From positions 12,770,930 through 12,834,929 of the forward strand of contig NC_040012.1 in the NCBI RefSeq assembly GCF_000972845.2: a DNA stretch of 64,000 bases. The letters run 5' to 3'. Position numbers and translations under genes: made by a program. Below are positions 1 through 15,700 of the stretch, one piece after another (the first letter of the stretch is position 1; the number at the start of each line of letters is the position of its first letter). The notes under the pieces are model-generated. The model made no database searches and had not been told where the DNA came from. It worked only from the letters and a program-made list of their open reading frames with translations. The DNA is from Larimichthys crocea. Its lineage: Eukaryota > Chordata > Actinopteri > Sciaenidae.

Positions 1-3000
1 AGGCCTTTTTAAAGCAGGGTTGCAAAGTGAGTCAGTCGCAGCATTATTCAGCAGAGGTTTCCCTCCCTAAAAACTGGGTTAATGAAAAGCCCGAAAGCCT
101 AATTGAGCTTAATACATTCTCTTATGGTACTGTTCTGCCGTACCTACCCCCAACCATCTATTCTGCTTTCATTTTTCTTTTCTCCACCCCACAGCCCTGT
201 GTTTTACTTCGTCTTTCTTGACAATTATGTGAGCTCTGGCGAAGAAAGAGAAGTATGTCTAAAGTCTGCTTTATCCTCGGTTCAAGTGCTTTAAATGTGC
301 GCGTGTCAAGAGGGTCCAGTGAGCCGGCTACAGAGATGGGTTTGTTGGGGGAGGGGGATTTACAGTTGACCAGTTTAATAATGTGATTGAAGCAATTAGT
401 GTCAACGTCAGCAATGAGAACACTCACTGGAAAGCTCTCCTGGGCTATATATATCTCAGAATTTTCCGTTAATCTATCATTAAGTATAATTACCCCTCTT
501 TGCTGTGTTTGTTTAAGGCAAACCTTTTAAACAAACTAAATTTCACCCTTTTGACAAGAAAAACACTGCATTCGCGAAAAAGCTGAACTTCGCACTGACT
601 GAACTCATTTTTATGTTGTTCTGGTTCTCTGCACTCTGTTAAGATTCTGATGGCCCTGGGTACAGCTGGGGCCACTCAGATGTGTTTAAGGGGCCCCAGT
701 GTTTGGTGAGACGTGACCCTGCTCGACCCTCTCCTGTAAACTGGGCCAAGTGCTCAGCAACATACTCTTTTTTTCCTGCCCACAGATTTGGGATGAGGCT
801 GGTGTGGGGGTTTCCTGGTTAGGTAGAGTTGAGTGAAAGACCAGCCAAAGAGGTCCTGACCCATCACCAGGGAGGCCGCAAATGAACGGCACCCCTACCT
901 CATGTTGTTGTGACCTGCGAAGTCAGTCGTTCATCACTTGGAGAGACAAAGGCACATTTCCAAATGTTTTTTTAGGCAGTCTGCTTAGCAAGTTTGTTAG
1001 CGTTTTTTCTTAAGCAGCATGATGGACAGTAAATAACGATTCCGGCCTTTGTGGTACGAGCCAAGGACTATAAGGGACTGTCTCTGAAACATTGCAGAAT
1101 TTCAATTTTATGTAGCTCTGTTGTTTATTGAAATATTCAGTACAGGTTCATAACTTTAAGGAATAGCCTGGAACAGAATATCTGCTGAAGCCCACAATGT
1201 CAGAAAAAGAGCGTCTGCTGTTCAGATCTTTATGTTTGAGGTGTATGAGGTCTGCATTGATGTCTGTGCCAATGCTGAATAATTCAATAGTCAAACATGA
1301 CTCTCTTAATATTCAAATCCCTGTTCAAGATGAGATCCTTGAGCACAGAGGAGCCATCATGCAGCAGATGAGAAAAATGAAGAGCAACATGAGACCCCGT
1401 GAAGCTGTTTCTCTTTAATTGTACAGCAGCTGCTGCATGTTTCACATATTCTCTTTGTCATCGTGGGACATCAAGAGCGAGCCCGTGACCATCTTTCTTT
1501 TTTTGGTGAGATTTCAAACTCCAGTCCGGCTTCGTTTTTATAAGCTAAGGCAGCAGTTTCACTATAAGTTTCTTTGTAAGAGCAGTTCATTGCCTCCATC
1601 CCCCCTTCTTTTTTTTTCTGGAAGTGGATCAATGAATCCAGGGTCTTTGTTTGCAGTGATCAATATGTTGTAATGAAGGCAGCGCTCCAATTCCCAGCTA
1701 AAGCTTCACTGGCGGGTTGGGTTGGAATTTGTTTTATACTTTATTGTTATCAGTCTGCATAAATTTATTTTCATCACCCTGTCGCTGTCTTTTTATATTC
1801 CTGAGAGCGCCATGGCCTAGATAACCACAATGTATTGTGACGGCAGATTGAATCTTGGCAGTGTATGGTTTTGGGAAGTAGTTTGCCTACAGTTTAACAA
1901 GGAAGCAGAGTTGGTTCGAGTGCTGGCGGTAGGGCTGCCTCAGCCATTTGTCAGAAGATCACAGCTCCATTTCAGTCCTAAGGCCATATCGTAAAAAATG
2001 AAATAATAATGTTAGCGTATTAAAGCAAGCGCGCCCATCTGTGGCTAATTTGTGGGTGTGCTTTCTGAACCTGCTGGGTGGCATGACAGGATAGGACATA
2101 TTTTATTTATGTCTGACCTTTTAGGGCTCTAAGTTCTTCACCAAACCGAAGGGTAGTCTGAAAATAATCCCTACATATTAGGAGTCAGACAGGTACTTGA
2201 ACAATGTCTAAATGTAGATAAAGCATTTTTTTAAAGAACTGACATTATCCTGACGCCTTCTCGTCACCTTTGTTCATATCGCACTTATCAGCTATAGGGC
2301 CCGCCCTGTGCTATTGGCACTTTAACAGTGTGTCGCTCTGACATTGGGCAGTAGTTAAGGTGTCCCTCTATCGTGCCTGCGCGACTATGTGGGGGGTTTG
2401 TCCTTGGCATATAATTAGCTTGTTCAACCCAGACGGCTCTCACAAGTGTATGGGCAGCTGCTGGCAGCGGAGAGTTCTATAACTAGCTGTTGGTAAATGT
2501 TAATTGACCTAGACTGCCTCTATCAACGCAAGATTTGACTGAAAATCAACAGTCAGACCATGCTGTATAATGTGACGGTGTTAAATGTACATTGCCATTT
2601 GTTTCTCACAAGGTTACGCGTAACGAGGTTTGCTAAATCAAAATTTCATTGTCTCTCATGATCTTCCGGGACTGAAAAGCAGACCGTTCGCTGTATTTCT
2701 CCCCCACACAGTCATGTGAAGGTTAGAGGGGGTTTATGGGTTATTTGGTTCTAGATCACACCTGGGCCCCTCCATCCGTGATACCGTATGACTAAGGTTT
2801 TAAAATTGATGTGTGTGCTTCCATCTAAAAAACTGTCAAAAGAGGAAGGATTTATTTATTCTTCTAAAACACCTCCTGTTTGTCATGACATGAGAGGGAG
2901 CTGGTATCATTATTAGCCATAGTGGTGTGGCGTAGTTTGCACACTGGTTCTGATTTGTCTTATTTAATGTGAAGAACACCCAAGTTGTGCATAAGATGAC

Positions 3001-5680
3001 ATCGCTATGTAATGAGGCCGTGTATAAATAGCTGTATTGACCTGACTTTGTGCATATATACCTCCTTATAACTAGGCTAGTGTTATTTTTCACAAGTGAA
3101 ATGCTAGAGCCAGTGTGGCAAAGAAAATGCCAGCTTGCACCTAGAAGACAATACATCAGCACTATGGAGTGGACTGTTTACTTTTCTAGGGACTGATTTG
3201 TGGATTTCAGTGCCATTTTTCTTATGTGGGACAGCCTTTTTTGGCCGGTAGAGCAAACAACTCCATATCTTTTACACTGGTCCTGCCTCTACAAAGAAAA
3301 GCTCTGTTTGCAGTGTTGCTCCAGCTGTTTATTGTGCAAGAGCTGCGTTCGATTTTGCTCACAGTTTTTCTCTCTCTGCCGTGCTTGCTTTTCTCTGTAC
3401 GTCGAGGTAGATCACCTCGGCTTCACGTTTTCCATCGGCAGGCATGTGAAGGGGAGCTGCTCCCAGTCCCCGCTACTCTCGTTAAATCTTTTGTTCCTAA
3501 GGCAATGCATTTAGCTTCAGCTTTGTTGCTTTTAGACCAGAGTGAATTCACCGGCTGCACGGATGTAGATTCAACACCACTGAACGACTGACAGCAGGCA
3601 GACACAACGTCTTTGTGCGCAGGGTCAAACAGGGAAGCTAATACTCAAATGAATATATTAATGAGATGAGAATGAGTTTGAGCAAATGTAGAAAACGGCA
3701 ACAGAACCAGCCTCATGTTTAGCCTTTTTTTTTCTTCTGTATGCCAGTGACACACAGCTCACATTTTCAAACCTCATGCTGTGTTCAAGAGGCTACATGA
3801 ATTGGCATACAATTATTCCTCTGACAACAAAAGGGAAATTTGAAGCAGGGACACGCTAATTGACCCAGATACTGTAACCATGTTCACAAAGGCCAATATC
3901 CTGCCTGGGAAGAGACGTCTACCTCCTGCGGGCCACGCCAACTATTGTGTTCCGGCAGAGGCTCCAATTTCAACGCACCAGCTCCTCTCTGGACGCTAGC
4001 CTCTGATGAGTCGTTAGGTCGTATCTCGTGACATTCTCTTCTCCTTTTTATCCAACCCTCCATCACCCACCCCACCCCACCCCCACCACATGTGAGCCGT
4101 AAGATGGAGGAGCTCCCGTGGCTCTATACAATGATTGATGGGACTTAATTGAGTAACGCAAGGACAGTACTGTAGCGTTTATTCCTTTTATTGGTCAAGT
4201 GAGTTTGTTCCTTGGACTGACCTTCGGTTGCTTCATAGTTTCAGTCATGAGTGTGATGTGCACTTTTAGTAGTGTTGGTAATATTTTTGATAGATAGCTG
4301 TCTGAGTGTTTGTTTTACATTAACTAATAAAGTCTCATTCACTTTTGATTGGTCATATCATTCCAGGGGTGACCATATCATCCTGGGTGAGAGTTATTTC
4401 TCATTTTTGCTTGCCTTTACAAAATGAAGAACATCATTACTTTTATTTATAGTGAATAAATCTGTTGGTTTAATCTTGATTGGGAACATTGCCTCCCCAC
4501 CCTACTCCCCACTGCCCAAACTGTTGGCTCATCAGATAAGCATATGTAGCCCACAATATTACTTGTCTCAAGTGATCTACTGTCACCAAGCCTTGCTGAC
4601 ACCAGTGTCTGCCATCACCACACGGATATTATGATTGACCTGCAGCAATTTCTTGCTTCCATTTGAGCGCACACTATAGCAGTGAGCAACATATCGCTCT
4701 CCGGCCTGTGTTGTCTGAGTTTATATTATCTCTGCCTCTGTCGATATTTACTGAGGCATTAAAGAGCGTGCAGCATGTCGCCACTTTATTTCCTGTAGCA
4801 CTGTCTGCTCAGCAGGACGGGCTGGAGGGGGTAGAGTCTTACTGAAGGGTATAACTGCTGCTACAAGATGAAGGTCTGCTAATTTCGCCGAACATGTTGA
4901 GTCTAGCCTGCATAAAATAACCTTGTGTGTTCGGCAAATTGGCACCAATGAGGTCGCTCTGATTAATGCATATGGCATAACAGTTGGAATATGATTTTTC
5001 ACTCAAATGTTGTGCATTACTTTCTGCCTGAAGTTGTACAAACAATGAAATGAAAATCAGTTGGTACAAGTGGCTGAGTTTATTAGTCATGTTGCACTAA
5101 ATCAATAGATCTGTGAGTGCGAGCAAGTGTTAGCAAGACTCCATCACAAGTGTCACAGTTGTGCTACTTTTTAGCCCTGACATGTCAGAAAAAGAGAGCG
5201 TTCCCAATAGAGTTCTCCTTCTCACCACCTGACAAATGTGAGCCAAATATTCACAAGATTTTATTATTATCTATTATTCTAAGTCCTGAATAAAATATCT
5301 GGTTTCCTAATGGTTTAAACGTCTTCACTAGTTCCTCATTTTCCCTGCCATTTTATCCTGAGCAGGTAGAATTTGCTTGTGTGGGGTTGTGAGATGGGGA
5401 GCTGCTGTCCATTAGAGCTACACGATTAATTGTACAGAAATCAATATTTACATTCATAACCGAAATGTCGTTTGCATATAACAATGATTTTCCTCTGTTT
5501 GGATTAGCGGGAGATCAGCTGCATGAATCCAAGCACTCCTAATTTCTCCCTAAATTGCGATCAAAATGGAAAAAAGGAACCCTGCTGGTGATGGCAAGGA
5601 AGAGGAAATCCATTTATCCAATCCAATCCATGTCTGACATAAACATACAGAAATTATGGTCACATTCTTTTGAAAACTTA

Positions 5681-5710
5681 TAGATAGATAGATGGATAGA
5701 TGGATGGATA
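5681..5710. repeat. GATA/GATG microsatellite
   Basis: Interrupted tandem of TAGA, GATG and GATA tetranucleotide units, about 30 bases, in the upstream intron. Confidence 0.85.
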
Positions 5711-8700
5711 GAAAGAAAATGAGAACGACCCTCAAAAGAACATCGCAACCAAATCCTCGTTGCTGCACTCTACAAACTCAACAACAGTGACAGAGGTTTC
5801 CAAATGCTTACCATTACCACCTACGTTCCATCTGATTCCATCAGTGCTATGCATTCAATCTTATACTGGTCCTGTGTCAGGCCTTCACTCTCACACTAAG
5901 TGTTCTAAGCACTGTGACCTTTGTAGAAGATAAGCTTCCTTCGGCTGACTCGAAGAGTTTGGAATAACGGCCTCAACCATTAATTTATGGCACTGCTAAC
6001 CATATGAGGGCTATGAGCCAAGGTTATTGACCTTTCACGCCTGTCACTAGTGATAGAGGGAGCTAGATCCAGGAGGAAAATGAATTGGGCTTATTAAAGA
6101 GCTCGGCTTTGAATCAAAACCTAGGGGGGCAACTTTATCCTGCAGATTTCGCTCTCATTTAAATCATTATTTTTTTCACACAGTTTGACCAATTGTCTTC
6201 TGCCAGTACATACGACAGGAGTTACACTGAATTATAATGCTCCCCTGACGTGTCTGGGAGAGATCAGGGTGCAATGCGTGAAATGCCTGAAGCATTAACA
6301 CTTGGAGCACAAAACACATTACAGCAGCACATCTTGAACTAGGGTCATTATTATCAGATGAAGGATTCTGTGGACTCCCTCGTTTCGAATCCCTAATCAA
6401 AGTTTTTTTTTTTTTTTGGCACATGCTGCTAGACAGGACTTTTACAGTTTTCTTTTCACTCACAAATCTATTTGCTTTGTGGGTCTCTGCTTGTGATTAC
6501 TGGTACCTTTTGTAGCTGTAAGACAAAGGAGGAAAGCTGAACAGGCAGAAAAGCATTTAAATAAAACGAAGCATGTAAAGAATGTTGTGGAGAAAGAGAG
6601 ACACGGACAGAGAAGATTGAGTACATGTTATTTTAGCCCAGTCCTCCCTCAGAGCTCCCAGTCTGTAAAAACCTGGTGGGAGGCAAGGGAGGCATGCATT
6701 TATATTGGATCAACATGCTATGATGTTATTTTTCCAGCTCCACTACTCGTGTTTATAATCATACCAGGTCCCTTATGGGGTTCAACTAAAACCATTTTTA
6801 TTGACTCTGGAGAAGCTTATCTCTGTCTGATGCATTGTTTGTACATAGGACCACAAGCACATCCCTGTGGAAATAAGCAATAGATGAAAACAGAGAACTT
6901 GTACCATAAATGTGTTTTTGTTATTAGAGGATGTCCCCAGTGAGGTCCAATTTAAAGTACATTTTTAATATTGTACATTTGTTCGGTTCATACATATACC
7001 TCAGATATTTTAAGTGGGCTTAGCTATGACATCGTTTAGAGAGCCACAACAGAGACAGAATCATCGATACTGCTTCAGCCATCCTCTGTAGTATTAATTT
7101 AGAGGAGCTTGTTGAATTTTTGTATTTTAAAAAGCGTTTGTTTATTCGAGATAGCCAGAGGATGAGGCAAAGGGACTAATGCATGTGAATGTTGTGTGCT
7201 TGAGAATGCTGTTTGTAAATGCGGATTTGTGCGTCGATGGGACTTATTTGCGCGCTCAGGTGGACTACTTATCAAAATGTACAGTGGGTGCAAAATGGGA
7301 TGAAAAAAAACAACCATTATCTTTGCCTGTGGGCAACAGGGGTACGTATGAGTGGGAGGACTATTTCGAACCTGAAAAGCTCCATATCGCAAAAAGCTTA
7401 TACCTTGAGCAGAGACTGTGGACAAGTGGGTGCCAGCTGATGGGGGGGAAACATGCACTTAGGGTATGATCGCACTGCAGCCAAATATGGTTGTCACTCA
7501 AAAGCTGGAGGTTCACTCAAAGTTCAGTTACAGAAAGAAGACCAAGGCAACCAAATACTAAAAAAGCAAAGTTGAATGCCTAAAATTTCACAAGAACCAG
7601 CTGAATTTGAGCTTGGATATGTTTTGTATTCTGCAGCACATACTGTAATCTCATCTGACAACTAGAAGTCGACAGCATAATAGTTTTAGGTCACTTTTTT
7701 TTTTTACACTGTCCTCCTCCTCCACCTCCTTTGTAGTGTGAGCTGCCCTTTTCCATTCAAGATGCCAGTTACTCATAGAGATGAGATGTAACATCCTCAC
7801 ATTTTTCAACCCAGACGCTGCCTTTCAACTGGTGTTGCTCCTATTGTGGGCCATTTTGTGGTCCGAGACCAAATGCGGCACTTTTAACACCGAGCAAAAA
7901 AGGTACTAAATTTGTCAGGAAGAAAAGCACACACAAGTCACTGTTGGTTTAGCACAACCTGATGGATAAAATCACACCTTTGGTTGTTTGAGCAATCAAC
8001 GCAAGCTGAAAAAACACTTCAAAAGCTTCTGGTGGCACCATTTCTGGTCTGTACAAGTGTTGCTGTGGTTACGGCCATTAGCAATGGACAATGACATGAA
8101 TTGTATTTTACTCAATGGCCGATGAGCTGACAGTTTTAAACACTGAGCCCCATGTAGTCCAATATTTAGACTTATTATGTTATATTATATCATTATTATA
8201 GATATTTATTGAGTTTCAGGCGACTTCTTTAGTCAAAGATTCTGTTTTGATAGAGAATGAGCGATTAGCCGTTAGTCATCCCCGGAACATCTGGAAACCT
8301 TTTAGGGACAATAATGTGCGAGAAACATTTTGACAGATTTTGCAGTTAAATCAGCTCTAAAATAAACTTAAGAAATCCTCTCACGAGCCGACAAAGAACT
8401 TCTTCCGCCGAGAGCAGTCCTAAATAAAGTATGCTCCAGACGCCTTGCCAAGAACATAAACCACCAGGTTGACATGGCATTATTACTTCAGTATTTAGTG
8501 TTTGTTTAAAGCAACTCCCCCACCCCCAGCGCACACACGCACAAACAGCTTGTCTTCTAAAGGGGATCTTATTGGATAAATAGCGGAAAAACAACTATGG
8601 TGAACCCGTTTTGAATGTTTCCCCCTCTGTCCTACCAAGAATGTGTTGTCTAGGAGAGTGGAGGTCAAAAGACACAAACATGCCTTTGTTCTGCATTCAC

Positions 8701-9636
8701 CAGGCTTATTCTGTGCACCGACTGTAGTGGGCAACACTAGCACACATTGTTCTTTTATACGTCCGTTGAAAGATTGGGTAGTTGATTGAAAGATAATATT
8801 TATTCATAAGCCATGATGCTGTATATTCAATTTATTTCTGTTTGACTGCCAAAGATAGTCACACGTTCTTGTCCTCTGAATTGGAATAAAGTGAGGTTGT
8901 GCATTTTGAGGTTTTTCATAGACATAAAAACATTAAAAGGTATGTGTGAATCATGACCCACAGGAGGCTACATGTCGATGTGTGGAAGCGATCTGCGGCT
9001 TTTCAGTAATAGATATTTGATGATACAAGGTGGAGTACAATAAAATCCACTTTTGTCTGAGATTTTAGACGGCGGATATAGTGTCTGCAAGCATGCGATG
9101 CTGCAACCTTTTTATGACTTCTGACTTGAATACTACCAATAATTCACAGTGCTGAATCCAGGGCAGGAAAACTAAAGTATGATCGCGTAAATGAACAACC
9201 TCCTGAGTGATATGTTTTAATATGTTTGACAAATCATCCCATTGTCAAGATGGGATGATGCATCCACATTATTGTGCCACTCCAAAGTATAATCAGTACT
9301 ACCTCACAGGAAAACAGTGTGGCCGTTGTTGCTTTTAATGGTAGACAAACTTAACAACCCGGAGTGCTCTCACGCTGAGCACCTTATGAACAGGGCTGTC
9401 GCAGGCATTAAAGGGTATGTGTGAGTGCAGCAGTAGGTGTTGGATCCTGCTGACAGCTGGAACAGCATTCTGTGAAACAGCCAATGCAGGATCTAGCCCC
9501 TGTTCAGCCTGTGCTCTGATCCCCAGCCTTCATTTATTGGTCCGTCTGCAGTGCGCTTGGAAAATGCAATTGCACTACCATTGATTTGTGTCTGTTTGAA
9601 ATAAGGCGGTCCAGATACTAGGCACATGCATAAGAG

Positions 9637-9742
9637 TTTTTTTTCTCTCCTCTCTTTAGCTCTTTTCTCTCTCATTCTCTCTCCATTTCCATCCCCGTCC
9701 CTCTCTCTCTCTTTTTCTCTCTCCCTCTCTCCTCCACTTCTT
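9637..9742. repeat. CT-rich low-complexity tract
   Basis: About 105 bases made mostly of CTCT and TTTCTC words with few purines, in the upstream intron. It could adopt unusual DNA structure; no function is evident. Confidence 0.8.
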
Positions 9743-12700
9743 GCAAATCCATTCTCAGCGTGCTACACGGGTGAGACGATGGTTCCTTAGCCGCTTATCA
9801 TGCCTTCCACCAGACCACCAAGGGGTCTAAGCATGTGTACACAGGCAGCTGTGCACCACTGTTAAACTCCATTCTGTGCGGGATAAGTGGGGGATTGGCA
9901 TGTTCTCTGCCCGTCAGAGCGGGTTTCATCTGCTCAAAGATGTGACAGCTGGGCAGAGTTTTTTTTTTTTTTTTCACTCCTCCCATATGAGAAAGACAGA
10001 CAGAAATGAGACATAGAGAGACAGAATGAGAGGAGGGACATGAGAGTCAGAGAGCCACAGCTTACTGACTGTGGCTTGGAGCAAAACAAATGTTGGCACA
10101 TGTGCTATGAGTTAGCGCAGACATAACTGTTTTTAAGAGTGGCCTAACACATTAAAGATGTGTGGCTGGCTCCTCCACTTTCTTTCTTTACTCTTTATGC
10201 TGTAAACACTGAGCAGTAATGGGAGGAAGGGCATAAGAAGAGTAATTTATGTGCGGAGGAGAAGCCTGAGATGAGCCCTCCCTCCGGGATTAATGGGAGT
10301 CTCTGTCTCTGTTCACAGGAAATATGAAAGGCTCTTTGTTGGTAAAGGGCTTGCTGCTGCCAGCAAATAACTACCCCCTGTCATATCGAAAATCCCCCAA
10401 CCTCTAAATTCATTGCCTCCTCTGCTGCTCATCCTTCACCCCTTTTTTTTTTCTTTTCTATAAGCCTATGTGTTTTCTGTCAAAGTCGCTCATTTATGAT
10501 TCTGCACCGTGCCTGCTGTACAGAAGCCCAGGAGACACTAGCTTGCATTGTTAGTATTCACTGTCACTTCTAAGTTCTGGCCATTGGGCGAGTAGAAGGA
10601 AGAGTGGGAGAAAGTGCTGTACAGGTGGTGATTCATACTTTTCACCTGTGATGCCACGTTCAGTCTTCTCACTCTCCTCTTTTCTGGCTGATGTGTTTAA
10701 TTCCAAGACCCAACACGGTCATACCAGGGAGGGAATAAGCTAGTTTTCTGTGGTTAATGTGTGTCTAGTGGACTGTGCTGGTGGCGATGGTTTATTTTTA
10801 GTGTCGGTGCCGGTGTGTGTCGGTCTGTGTGGCGGCTAAGCATACCTCCTTAGGCTACGCTAAATAAAGAATGGCCTATCAGTGAGGGGAAATGACTGTT
10901 TGGCACTAAACTGGCAGTGTGTCTTTCATCAGGTCACACATTGGTCTCCTCACACCTGCGGCTCAGGACAGGAGGGCGAAAGGCTGTTGGCAGGTGTTAA
11001 TTGCTAAAAAAGACTGCAGAAAACAAAGCGTGATACGCTATTTTTGTGGCATCTTTTTTGCTCTCTCCTGAGCTGATACTTCACACAATGCTAAGAATAA
11101 TTTCTGAGCAGCATTTTTATTTTTATATCCAAAACCCAAATGGGAGGAATAAAGTATTTCACAACAGATTGTTCTGTTCTTTGTCTGCCTCGCATTTGAA
11201 TTTTCTCTTTGCTCAAACACTTCAATAAAGTACGCAAATTAATGTGTTTGTACAATAATCCCATTTTCAGTGACTCTGAGCACGCTGTCACTTTGAAAAG
11301 AGTTTTATTCTTCTCTCTCGTGTGTCCAGATTTTCATTTCAGCAAGAGGGCTTTAAAGTTCTTTCACTTTACTTATACATTGCTGGGATGAAAAACAGTT
11401 TACTGGAACATCACTGTCACACCTGAATAAATCTTGATTGATTGTGTGAAGAAATATATATTTTAATACCAGCTTTGACCCTAAAATATATTCTTGCCCG
11501 TAGATATAAATAAAAAAGAAGAAAAGAAACGTTACAGTTGTTTTGAGCTCTCCGTGATAGTTTGAGCTGTGTTTGCCTTCCCTGCCTCAGGAGTTCCACA
11601 GTGAAAGCAGAGAATCTATTGGCTCCATATTGACTTCCCCGGGCTGTCTCCAATGGATTTGACATGGATAACGCGGTTGTGTTTGCCACGAAAGGGGGAG
11701 GGGACTTAATAAAAGCAGGAGAACCCCCGACTGGAAAAAAAGAGGGAAGAAGAGTGAAATGTAGAGGAACTTAAATGAAGAGGGCTCAACTTGGCAAAAG
11801 CCATAGGTTGTCAGGGGCAACTAAAATGGCTCTGCGTAACCTGCCTCTGTCTCAGTCTCCCTTCAAGAAAGCTCAGATCCCGGCATGAAGTAGGACTGAA
11901 TATGAGCCTGACATTGAAAGGGTGAAACAAAATACACACATTGGATGTCTGCCTTATAAATGATTTATAATTGAGTTTTCCCGGGCTCGGCTTGGAGTGT
12001 AGATAGAGTAGAGCTTTAATGAGCTTCATAGTTTCATGTTATTCTATGCTTTAATTGTTATACTGAGGACGCCATTCATTTGTTTAATTTACTAGACTGG
12101 GAGCTGATGGCTGGGCTGGCATGGTAGGGGGGAGTTTAATGGCCATCCTCTGGAAAGGATAAGGCTTATTAGGTCTGATGGGCCTCCTGTCTCATATAAC
12201 CTAATGTGGCAATGATAGACAGACGATTCTGGGTTTGGATACATTGGAACTATAAATCGAAGCGTATTCCCAGGCCCTGGACTTTGTAATTGCCCATTAA
12301 GGGCCATGTTTGTAGATGGCGCGGCCAGATGTCCCTGATGTGACTGAGGGTCCAACGTGGGCTTTGAGGCGGCATGCAGTTAAAGTGAGGAGGAACATGG
12401 GCTGGACATTGCCACTCATTAAAATGACCTACTCTCTGCTAGCAGACCTATAAAAAAGCCCCTTAATGTTCTTACCAGAGAAGCTCCACAATTTTGCCCA
12501 CAATTCCACAGCCGTAAAATAAAGGAATTGAATTCCATATGAATTCTCTGCTGTCATAGCTCACGACACCAGCTGTCTGTCCGTGTTATAATCCGACCCT
12601 TTGGCGCCACTCCCTCCCAGTTTGGTCTGTTCCATATGCTACATTGATCTTAAAAGCCCGGGCTCCCACTGGTCTACTTGAGCAGAAGACCTTAGCGTGA

Positions 12701-15700
12701 TTGAGTGGGACATATGCAAGGACAACATCAAACATTTCAGTATTTGGTGTAAGATCACATGACCCTGGTGATGTTATTCTGATTGATTTATGATGCAAAT
12801 GGGGTTTCTCATGTTACCACTCTCCTCATTTCTCATCCTTATGCCCTCTTACTTTGTAAATATACATAAATGTGTAGTTGGTTCGATGGAGCTGGCTGTC
12901 ATGAAATGGTAATTTAATTTACTGCAGGCACACTGTCAGGGATAGGGTGTCAGCGTTGTACTGTACATGCATGGCAGCACCCATCCCTCTCTCAACACCC
13001 TATCGCTTGTTTGTGTTTGGGCTGTAAACGCCCGTGCACAGCTGCCACCGCGTCACGTCTGGGGGGTTCTGTAATGCCGGCGACCTCCTAATGTGGATTC
13101 CAGTGAGGCAGAAAGGCAAATGTTTGTGCTTCCAGGTCTTCCTGGTATCCCGGGTCGCTACAGCTGTCATGTTATCCCCTTCCTGCCCGAGCTTTCCAGT
13201 TCCGAATGCAACACAATATTTGCCAGCGTCCCAGCGTAGACACTTTTCAGATATCTGCTGTTATTTTGACAGGAACCTGCATACTTAATCATTAGGCTTC
13301 CAGGCACAATTGCCCCTCTTTGGGGCTCAAGTCCCAACCAGAAAACAACAACTGTAGGTTTCATGGAAGGAGTATGAATAAATGCCTTCATAATGCCATG
13401 CTCTTCTATTAAAGCTGAATGAACTTTATGTGAACTACACATTTTTACGTCACGATAAGAGGTAGTAAACTCTCTGCTTAGCTCCGCTTGGTTAGTGCGC
13501 AGAATTTCCACCCTCCCACCATGTCTTTAATTTCATTGTCTTTCTTTGCTGTGGAATGTTATGGCCTTGTTTGTATGCCGGTCATAATGAGTGCCAATGG
13601 AAATCTTATTTACACTAGCTGGGCTTAGGAGTGTTGGCCGGCTCAGTGGAAAGTGTTCCCTCTTTGCCAGTCTGCAGGGACTACACTGAGCTCTGTTTCT
13701 GACGGATGGGTCTTTTTAATGTGACAATTGAAAGAAGCCCCACAGTTTCTGCCATGGACCAGGATACAATAAAAAAGCTACTAGTAGAGCTCTGTTTCTT
13801 TTACCCCCTCCTCTTTCTCTTTGTTTCACAAGCCTTTTTTTTCCTGCCTTATTCCGTTTCCTCTCTTCTTTTCCGCAGCTCGTCTTACTCTCGGTCGAAA
13901 ACTGATATGCAAACCGCTTCAGGTTACAGTGCAGCCTGTAAGATTTCTTTCAAACGGTAAACTGTGTGAATAACGGGATGTAGCGGAGGTGCGAGTATAG
14001 GGATGGAGGAACACGGCACCAAGGGAGGAGCCGCTCTCCCCTTTGCCGCAAGGCTAAAAGCATTCAGCTCCTGCCCATTGTGAGTCCTCGCTCAAAGGGA
14101 TTTGTGATGGGGATGATCTTTGACCCCTTTACGCCCACATTATGCAAATGAGTGTACAAAAGGGAGGGATGATACAATTATTTTCCTACACACACAGTTT
14201 ATTTTGAGTATGCGTGTGCTTTGATTTTTTTTGCGTGTTCGGACACAGTGAAGTGACTGAATCCAATGTAACACTTATACTCCTTTTTAAAGTGGACATA
14301 ATGTCTTTGTGAAAAATGCAAAATTGTACCACTGTACCGCCTTAACCCTCTCGCTTCTCTCCTTTATGTGTGCTTGTGTTTACTGTTTACCACTTGGTGT
14401 CCTGAGGCGTCTAAACAGCGTAGAGAGAAATATAGGAAGATGGACCTGTTGTCATACAACTGTAGCTTCCTCCATATGTTGTTATGGAAGTGGTTGGGAA
14501 GGTAACCAGACCCCCCCTGTCAGCAATGCTGTTATTGTCCCTGTGCACAAAGGATAGAGGGGTGGAGGGGAGGGTGTGTAACACAAGATGGAGCAACACG
14601 CTGAGGTTCATGGACAACGCCCTTTCCCAGACTGTATCTGAGTGTATCAACTGACCATTTCTGGCCGTAGAAGTTTTACATTTCACACCAGAGAAAGAAT
14701 CTGGAAAAATACTGTGTCATCAGCTTCTAGTTACTATAACCATATCGCAGTATATCGTGGCGACAACTTCTGTTTATTTCAGCCACAAAGGGAACAACTG
14801 ATGTGGAAATGTTTTTTTTTTCTTTTTTTTGTATTTTGGTTTTTAGTGTCAAAAGGACAATGGTCTCCAATCAGTGGCTTATTAGTTTTTAACATCCTCC
14901 CAAGAAAAGTTAACATTTATTTACCATTTCGCTGCGTTTGCTTTAAGCGGAGACTGAAAACCAGTCACAGCGCTCTTTGTTTGCAGGGTTAATGAATAGA
15001 ACAGCGCTGTTGTTTGACACTTCAGTAATGGAAGTTTCACAGTTGGACTTAATGGCTCTCAATGTTCAGTTTTCTTTTTTTTTTCGTTTGTTTGTTTTTT
15101 TTTACACCTTTTCTCAGCTTTTATTTTGATTATGCTCAGTATAGTTATGCACTTTATAACAGAATAATAGATTTTAATAAAGATGGCCTTCATACTCAGT
15201 TAAGTTTTACTTCTGCATTATTAATAGTTGGTGTTTAATGCGTGTCTATGTCTAAACACAAGTGGTGGGGAGATTTGATGGGGAGAGGTGAAAATGGACC
15301 GTGGTAACCGTATTAGTGGTGGGAAAATGTGTGCACCACATTATACAGTCAAATCCTCGGTTTTAAATGCATGGGAGGGTGCATATACAGTGAAAGTCAC
15401 TGTTAGATTCTGTTTAGATTTGAACTTAAAACAGTTGTTGGATTACATTGAACTAAGTGGGCCAAGTATTTTTTTTTTCTCCCTCTTTTGAATTGTGGTC
15501 ACATAAGTTCAGCGTCAGCATTTCTCCATGTCAAGATGCATTTTATGATGTGCTTTTCAGCGTTTTAATTAATCCAGCATTTGCAAATACATGGGACCTT
15601 TGCTTGTTTTTAAAACTCAGTATGACTCCGATGCACTTGATTCGAACCATATGCTGAAGGGGGGCTTGAAAGGGTGTCTACGGCATCAACAGACACAGCT

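Noticed and set aside
1197..1418. 73-codon frame starting MSEKERLLFRS
   Set aside because: Looks soluble and plausible at first, but it is short, has no family match and lies in intronic DNA.
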